DNA of 24,748 nt from positions 1 to 24,748 of the forward strand of contig JBJXFK010000025.1 of the NCBI GenBank assembly GCA_046155505.1, written 5' to 3'. This DNA is from JBJXFK01 sp046155505 (GTDB lineage Bacteria; Planctomycetota; Phycisphaerae; UBA1845; Fen-1342). The position numbers and the translations under genes were made by a program. The notes beneath the pieces were generated by a model that was not told the DNA's origin, did not search any database, and saw nothing but the letters and a program-made list of their open reading frames with translations. Below, piece by piece: positions 20,681 to 24,748 of this stretch (its first letter is position 1; each line of letters starts with the position of its first letter).

Positions 20681-22864
20681 ATGAACAACCTGGATATCGG
20701 GCACATCATCGCGGTCGAAGGCGACAGCATCGAAGTGCACGTAACGGTCTTCAACCTGCATCGCGAATATCACGGCAAGACCTATCGCGTCGGTCGCCTC
20801 GGCAGCTACGTCACCGTTCCGATGGATCGGCGAACGCTGATCGGCTATGTCACGCGCGTCGGCGTCCGCGACCCGATCGAGGCCGACCCCGAACCCGGCA
20901 CGCCGCCGCGCATGACCATGACCTGCCAATTGCTCGGAACCGTGCAGGGCGACAAATTCAGTCGCGGCGTCAACGAGTATCCGACGATCGGCGATCCCGT
21001 GCGCATCGGCGTCGATGAAGATTTCGAGCTGATCTTTGGCTGCTTCGACGACATGGCCGGCTCGAAAGAGGGCGGCGAGCGCAAGAGCTTTTCGCTGGGC
21101 CGTTTTGCGATTGACACCGACTTCGAGGTGAAAGTGCTCGGCAAGGAGTTCTTCGCCAAGCACGTCGCGGTAATGGGTAACTCGGGTTCGGGTAAGTCGG
21201 TGACGACGGCCAAAATCGTATATGAGGCGATGCGCCTACCGCATGCGCAGGTCGTGATGTTCGACATGCACGGCGAATATCTGAAAGCGTTCAGCGACGA
21301 CTTCGGCAATCCGCTGCCCAACGTGACGTACCTCAGCGATCGCAATCTTGTACTGCCGTATTGGCTGATGAATTTCGAGGAGTTCGAGCAGCTCTTCATC
21401 GATTCGAACAACCCGCTCAACCTGAACGCGCAGAAAATCTTCTTGCGCCAGGCGTTCGAGAGGCTCAAGCTCGCGGCGGCGGAAGAACTGGACATGCGCT
21501 GGGAATACACCATCGACACGCCGGTGTATTACGCGCTCGAACAGCTTCAAATCTACGCCCAGAACATGAACGCGGCACGATACGTGCTCAACACGCCGAA
21601 CTATGCGTTCTCGCGGCTGCCGTTTCGCCAGTTGCCGCCGGTGGAACAAGAGAAGTTGCTGCTGACCAAAAAGATGGAGTTCAACCCCGCCACGTCGGAA
21701 GGCGAAGTGCCGCACGCGACGTTCTTCGGCAACCTGCTGGGCTTCATCAACCAGATCGAAACCAAGCTGAACGATCGTCGATACGACTTTCTGCTGCGCC
21801 CGTTCGACCAGGCGCGGCGCAACGCCGACCTCGCCCGCGCGTTCGATCCGACCGCCACGCCCGGCAAGCTCAGCAAGTCGGTCACATGGGTCATTCGCCA
21901 ATTGCTCGGCCAACTCGAGGAACGCAAGAACCTGACGATCATCGATTTGTCAGGCTTGCCATTTGACGTGGTGGATACGACGGTCGCGGTGCTGACGCGC
22001 GCACTGTTCGATTTCAACTTCTGGTCGCCGCCCGATCTGCGCCAGCCGGTGCTGATCGTATTTGAAGAAGCGCACAACTACCTGCCGCGCAAACCGATTC
22101 CGGGTCGCAAGACGTTCGCGCGAAACGCGGTTGAAAAAGTGGCGAAGGAAGGTCGAAAGTACGGCGTCTCGGCCATGATCGTCAGCCAGCGCCCGAGCGA
22201 GATCAGCGAAACCGTGCTCAGCCAGTGCAACAGCATGGTGCTCATGCGCATGAACAACCCCGACGATCAGGAATACGCGGCCCGCGTGGTGAGCGACCAG
22301 TTCCGCTCGCTGATTTCGCTGCTGCCGAGTTTGAAACCCGGCGAGGGTTTCATCATCGGCGATGCCGTGCTCATGCCGATGCGCACACTGATCGACATGC
22401 CGCCCAAGGAGCCGCAGAGTGCGAACATGGACTTCTTCAAGCTCTGGACCATTGGCGGTCGCGGCGGCGATCCGGATCGCATCGTCGATCGTTGGTGGCG
22501 GCAGGAACGCACGGGGGCCCAGATCGCCAACAACTCAAAACCGCCGCAGGAGCCGACCAACGAGGAACCCAAGCAAAACCCTTTCGCGGCGGCAGCCGAT
22601 GGACCGGCCTCTAGTACGCCGGGTTCGTTGGTGAAGCCGGGGGAGCGGCTAATCGGCGAATTCGAAGCGACCGAACAGGCGTTGCGACCGCATTCGGTTG
22701 AACCGGACCAGCCGGCCGAACCCGAAGCGCGCCCGTGGCCGTACTCGTCGCCGATCACCGGCGAGCAGGTCGAGGGCGGCGAGCCAGCGCCCGCACCGAC
22801 GACGGCGCAGCGTAAGCTGGCGGAACTGGCGGCGCGATTCGGGTTGGCGTCGAATAAGAAGTGA
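20681..22864 (+). CDS. herA: HerA-type DNA-translocating ATPase (727 aa)
   Basis: HerA is a hexameric FtsK/HerA-superfamily ATPase that moves on DNA, usually with the nuclease NurA in end resection or with other effectors in defence. Residues 1-125 form the N-terminal barrel (IGHIIAVEGDSIEVHVTVF). Walker A is GNSGSGKS (166-173), followed by VVMFDMHGEYLKAF, typical of HerA. Walker B is VLIVFEEAHNYLP (457-469) and the SQRPSEIS sensor lies at 502-509. The insertion at about 230-400 is larger than in minimal HerA. The tail from about residue 610 is Pro/Glu-rich and probably disordered. No nurA, Sir2, DUF4297 or other partner gene lies nearby: the upstream gene is divergent and the downstream gene convergent, 15 bases away. 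Housekeeping use seems likelier than a defence island, but this is inference. Confidence 0.88.
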   Translation: MNNLDIGHIIAVEGDSIEVHVTVFNLHREYHGKTYRVGRLGSYVTVPMDRRTLIGYVTRVGVRDPIEADPEPGTPPRMTMTCQLLGTVQGDKFSRGVNEYPTIGDPVRIGVDEDFELIFGCFDDMAGSKEGGERKSFSLGRFAIDTDFEVKVLGKEFFAKHVAVMGNSGSGKSVTTAKIVYEAMRLPHAQVVMFDMHGEYLKAFSDDFGNPLPNVTYLSDRNLVLPYWLMNFEEFEQLFIDSNNPLNLNAQKIFLRQAFERLKLAAAEELDMRWEYTIDTPVYYALEQLQIYAQNMNAARYVLNTPNYAFSRLPFRQLPPVEQEKLLLTKKMEFNPATSEGEVPHATFFGNLLGFINQIETKLNDRRYDFLLRPFDQARRNADLARAFDPTATPGKLSKSVTWVIRQLLGQLEERKNLTIIDLSGLPFDVVDTTVAVLTRALFDFNFWSPPDLRQPVLIVFEEAHNYLPRKPIPGRKTFARNAVEKVAKEGRKYGVSAMIVSQRPSEISETVLSQCNSMVLMRMNNPDDQEYAARVVSDQFRSLISLLPSLKPGEGFIIGDAVLMPMRTLIDMPPKEPQSANMDFFKLWTIGGRGGDPDRIVDRWWRQERTGAQIANNSKPPQEPTNEEPKQNPFAAAADGPASSTPGSLVKPGERLIGEFEATEQALRPHSVEPDQPAEPEARPWPYSSPITGEQVEGGEPAPAPTTAQRKLAELAARFGLASNKK

Positions 22865-22879
22865 TGCGTCGGCGTGCCC

Positions 22880-23686
22880 TCATCGCACGCGCTGCATGAG
22901 CTCGCGCACGAGATTGACGTCAATCGCCGCGCGCACGTCTCCGCCGCCCTTGAGCGATGTGCCGACGATGAACCCATCGGCGGCCGACATGTACTGCTCA
23001 ATGTTCGCCGCCCGCACGCCGCTGCCGATGAACACCGGCGTCTTGCCGGCGGCGGCGTATGCCTTGCCGACTTTCGACGGATCGGCCGCGCCGCCCGTAT
23101 TCGCGCCAGAAACAACAATTCCGTCGGCCAGTCCGCGGCGAGTCACGTCGTCGATCTCATCCTCCAGCGAAAGCCCCGGCGCGAGCGGCACCGATTCTTT
23201 TGCATCCACATCGGCAAGAATTTGGATGTTGGTCGCGCCGAGCAGCATGCGCTCGCGCAGTAGGTCGTGCGCGATCGCCTGCAACACGCCCTGATCGGTG
23301 AGCCGCGCGTGGCTGAGCACGTTGACGCGAATGAAGTCGGCGTCCGCAGCGTGAGCCACCGCCAGCGCGCTGATGCCGTCGTTGCGTAGCACGTTGATGC
23401 CCAGCGGCAGTTTGGTTTCCTGTTTCACCATCGCCGCGATTGCGGTCAGATGGGCAACCACATGCGCCGGCACGCGCCCCGGATAGAACGGCACGTCTCC
23501 GAAGTTCTCGAGCATGATCCCATGCACGCCGCCCGACGCGAGCGCCCGCGCGTCGCGCAGGACATGTTCGCGAATCGGCGCGAGATAGCCGCTGCAATTC
23601 GGCGATCCCGGCAGGGCAGGACAGTGGCACATGCCGATGACCACTTTCTCGATCGATTGCCACGCGGGCAGGGTGTGCTTGCTCAT
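22880..23686 (-). CDS. BtpA/SgcQ family TIM-barrel protein (268 aa)
   Basis: This protein matches the BtpA family. BtpA itself is needed for photosystem I assembly in cyanobacteria, but relatives such as SgcQ occur in many non-photosynthetic bacteria and are predicted sugar or nucleoside enzymes. Family blocks are VIGMCHCPALPGSPNCSGYL (about 16-35), GGVHGIMLENFGDVPF (about 52-67), LGINVLRNDG (about 95-104) and a phosphate-binding-like GSGVRAANIEQYMSAADGFI with GTSLKGGG near the end. The fold is a (beta/alpha)8 barrel in the cytoplasm. I chose ATG 23686, which gives the usual length; no Shine-Dalgarno is evident. The longer open frame to 23953 passes through an inverted repeat and repeat DNA. 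The substrate is unknown. Confidence 0.85.
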   Translation of the reverse strand: MSKHTLPAWQSIEKVVIGMCHCPALPGSPNCSGYLAPIREHVLRDARALASGGVHGIMLENFGDVPFYPGRVPAHVVAHLTAIAAMVKQETKLPLGINVLRNDGISALAVAHAADADFIRVNVLSHARLTDQGVLQAIAHDLLRERMLLGATNIQILADVDAKESVPLAPGLSLEDEIDDVTRRGLADGIVVSGANTGGAADPSKVGKAYAAAGKTPVFIGSGVRAANIEQYMSAADGFIVGTSLKGGGDVRAAIDVNLVRELMQRVR

Positions 23687-23722
23687 CGTGGCATGATATT
23701 CGCCCGCGCGAACGCAGTTCGA

Positions 23723-23751
23723 AGTGCAGAGTGAAAAGTTCACGGTGAAAA
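23723..23751. repeat. GTGAAAA-type short repeat
   Basis: AGTGCAGAGTGAAAAGTTCA followed by CGGTGAAAA is a short imperfect tandem of (C)GTGAAAA units. Its minus-strand translation (FTVNFSLCTS) is typical of a repeat common between planctomycete genes. It lies about 40 bases upstream of the BtpA-family start. Confidence 0.45.
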
Positions 23752-23784
23752 CGCGTGCGGCGAGTGACAGGTAGGCGCGGTCGG

Positions 23785-23835
23785 CCCAGATGGTCAAGTT
23801 GTCGTTGCGGCGTGACATTTTGTTGACCATCTGGG
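23785..23835. promoter_or_regulatory. 13-bp perfect inverted repeat upstream of the BtpA-family gene
   Basis: CCCAGATGGTCAA (23785-23797) and TTGACCATCTGGG (23823-23835) are exact inverted copies separated by 25 bases. The pair lies about 100-150 bases before the start of the minus-strand gene, so it could be a regulator's paired operator or a leader hairpin. The minus-strand TTGACC in the arm also resembles a -35 element, but no good -10 follows. Confidence 0.5.
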
Positions 23836-23985
23836 GCGGATTGCACGGGATCGGCAAAATTATTGGACTGGTTGCGCATCGGACGTTCGAGGCGGATGGG
23901 CGCGGAATGAGCTTTGATGCGCGAAGGTTGGGATGAGACGTTCGTTGTGTCACGCGCGGAGTTTAGGAGGGGCGGCGAACGCGCA

Positions 23986-24149
23986 AGCCACAGAGCACAC
24001 GGAGAGCACGGAGAAGTCGGGAAATTGTTGCGGAGTTCGCGGATTTGCGAAGATGGAGAGGAAGTAACCGCGAAGGGCCGCGGTGCTCCGGGGGCGGGAG
24101 TGGAGCAGCCGGGGGCGGCTGCTCCACAAGAATCCGCGGAGGGCCGCGG
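23986..24149. repeat. Composite of dispersed repeats downstream of the slipin gene
   Basis: Three repeat types lie in a row. First comes the CACAGAG/CACGGAG unit (23986-24015). Then GAAGGGCCGCGGTGCTCC (24072-24089) recurs at 24138-24155 with one difference (GGAGGGCCGCGGTGCTCC). Between them is a perfect 11-bp hairpin GTGGAGCAGCC/GGCTGCTCCAC (24100-24110 with 24117-24127). Relatives of the last two occur at 7043-7070 and 13140-13220. Nothing here looks coding, and no gene is seen in 23836-23985. Confidence 0.75.
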
Positions 24150-24179
24150 TGCTCCACAACCCTCTTGCCAACGTGAACG

Positions 24180-24748
24180 TCACACCTTCGATTCGCGCTG
24201 CTCGCTCGCGATCAGGCTGCGCACCTGGCCCGCGAGGTCGCCCGAGCCGAAGACGAAGGTCGTCTTCGTGCCGGACAGGATTTCCTGCAGCAGTTCCAAC
24301 TCCTTGAGCCGCGCGAGCTGCGGGTTCTCGGCCAGCAACTTGGCGGTGTTCGCCTGGCTGCGGGCCGCTGCGGTTTCCTCACGCCGCTTGATCAGATTGG
24401 CGGCTGCTTCCTTCTCCGCGGCGATTACGCGATTGAACAGCTCGCGCATGTCGCCCGGCAGAATGAGGTCGCGCAGCCCGACGCTGCGGACGCCGACGCC
24501 ATATTCGGCGGTCGTCGCCTCCAGCGTTGCGCGCACCTCGCCACCCACCGATTCCTTGTCGGCCAGCAGCGCGTCGAGCGTCCGCGTGCCGACCGCCGCC
24601 CGCAATGCGAGCTGCGCATCGCGATAGACGGTCTGCTTGACGTCGATCACGCGATCGGTCGCCTTCAACGGATCGGTGACCTGATAGCTGACGACGAGGT
24701 TTACGCGCAGCGTCACCTTGTCGGCAGTCAGGATCTCCTGGCCGGTGA
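24180..24748 (-). CDS. Slipin / SPFH (band 7) family protein, C-terminal part
   Basis: The frame runs off the window at 24748, so the N-terminus (membrane anchor and first half of the SPFH domain) is missing; 189 residues are visible. The opening GQEILTADKVTLRVNLVVSY and the following VTDPLKATDRVIDVKQTVYR are characteristic of slipins, which form oligomeric membrane scaffolds like stomatin and HflK/C. EYGVGVRSVGLRDLILPGDM ends the SPFH domain. A helical segment rich in Ala/Glu/Arg (FNRVIAAEKEAAANLIKRRE, then ETAAARSQANTAKLLAENPQ) follows. The end, EILSGTKTTFVFGSGDLAG, matches the common slipin tail. A partner NfeD-type protease would be expected nearby in many genomes; it is not in the window. 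Confidence 0.9.
   Translation of the reverse strand, partial: TGQEILTADKVTLRVNLVVSYQVTDPLKATDRVIDVKQTVYRDAQLALRAAVGTRTLDALLADKESVGGEVRATLEATTAEYGVGVRSVGLRDLILPGDMRELFNRVIAAEKEAAANLIKRREETAAARSQANTAKLLAENPQLARLKELELLQEILSGTKTTFVFGSGDLAGQVRSLIASEQRESKV

Noticed and set aside
23687..23953. N-terminal extension of the BtpA-family gene
   Set aside because: The extra residues translate a short repeat and an inverted repeat and are not part of the family; ATG 23686 gives the usual length.

Overview
The window is high-GC bacterial chromosome and most resembles the Planctomycetota, probably a Phycisphaerae-like lineage. Three things point there. Two secreted proteins carry C-terminal dockerin-like modules ending in FGSPC. 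The intergenic spaces are packed with short dispersed repeats whose chance translations (for example SDPNATRQRVTAR or SVLSVQCSV) recur in planctomycete genomes. Genes are loosely packed and often lie in short divergent pairs. This assignment is by recognition, not by a database search.

Layout. 1-1473: the C-terminal part of DNA polymerase I, cut by the window edge. 1474-2811: a long non-coding stretch with repeats, a possible 51-residue small protein and a run of at least five strong hairpins ending in a terminator, the best candidate for an undescribed structured RNA. 2812-4200: a secreted dockerin-tailed protein. 4201-4838: repeats and a minus-strand terminator. 4839-5931 (minus): nrdR and an overlapping gene for a second ATP-cone protein, divergent from an RNase Z-like hydrolase (6143-7033). 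7204-8070: a membrane fatty acid desaturase. 8160-10862 (minus): a secreted tyrosine/dual-specificity phosphatase followed by a DUF3857/transglutaminase-like protein whose catalytic triad looks lost. 10981-12979: a GT4 glycosyltransferase overlapping a LolD/MacB-type ABC ATPase. 13278-16523 (minus): a large exported repeat protein with 183-residue repeats and the second dockerin tail. 16806-17951: a polytopic membrane protein and a 68-residue protein, closed by a terminator. 18022-20466 (minus): a lipoprotein-like protein, argininosuccinate lyase and a VOC-fold protein. 20681-22864: a HerA-type ATPase without NurA. 22880-23686 (minus): a BtpA-family protein. 24180-24748 (minus): part of a slipin/SPFH protein.

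The genes are a mixture of housekeeping functions (replication, ribonucleotide reductase control, arginine synthesis, RNA processing) and envelope or secretion functions. No phage, integrase, transposase, CRISPR array, rRNA or tRNA was recognised. The unusual content lies mainly in the non-coding DNA: several families of repeats, often starting at or beside stop codons, and two hairpin-rich stretches that look like structured transcripts.
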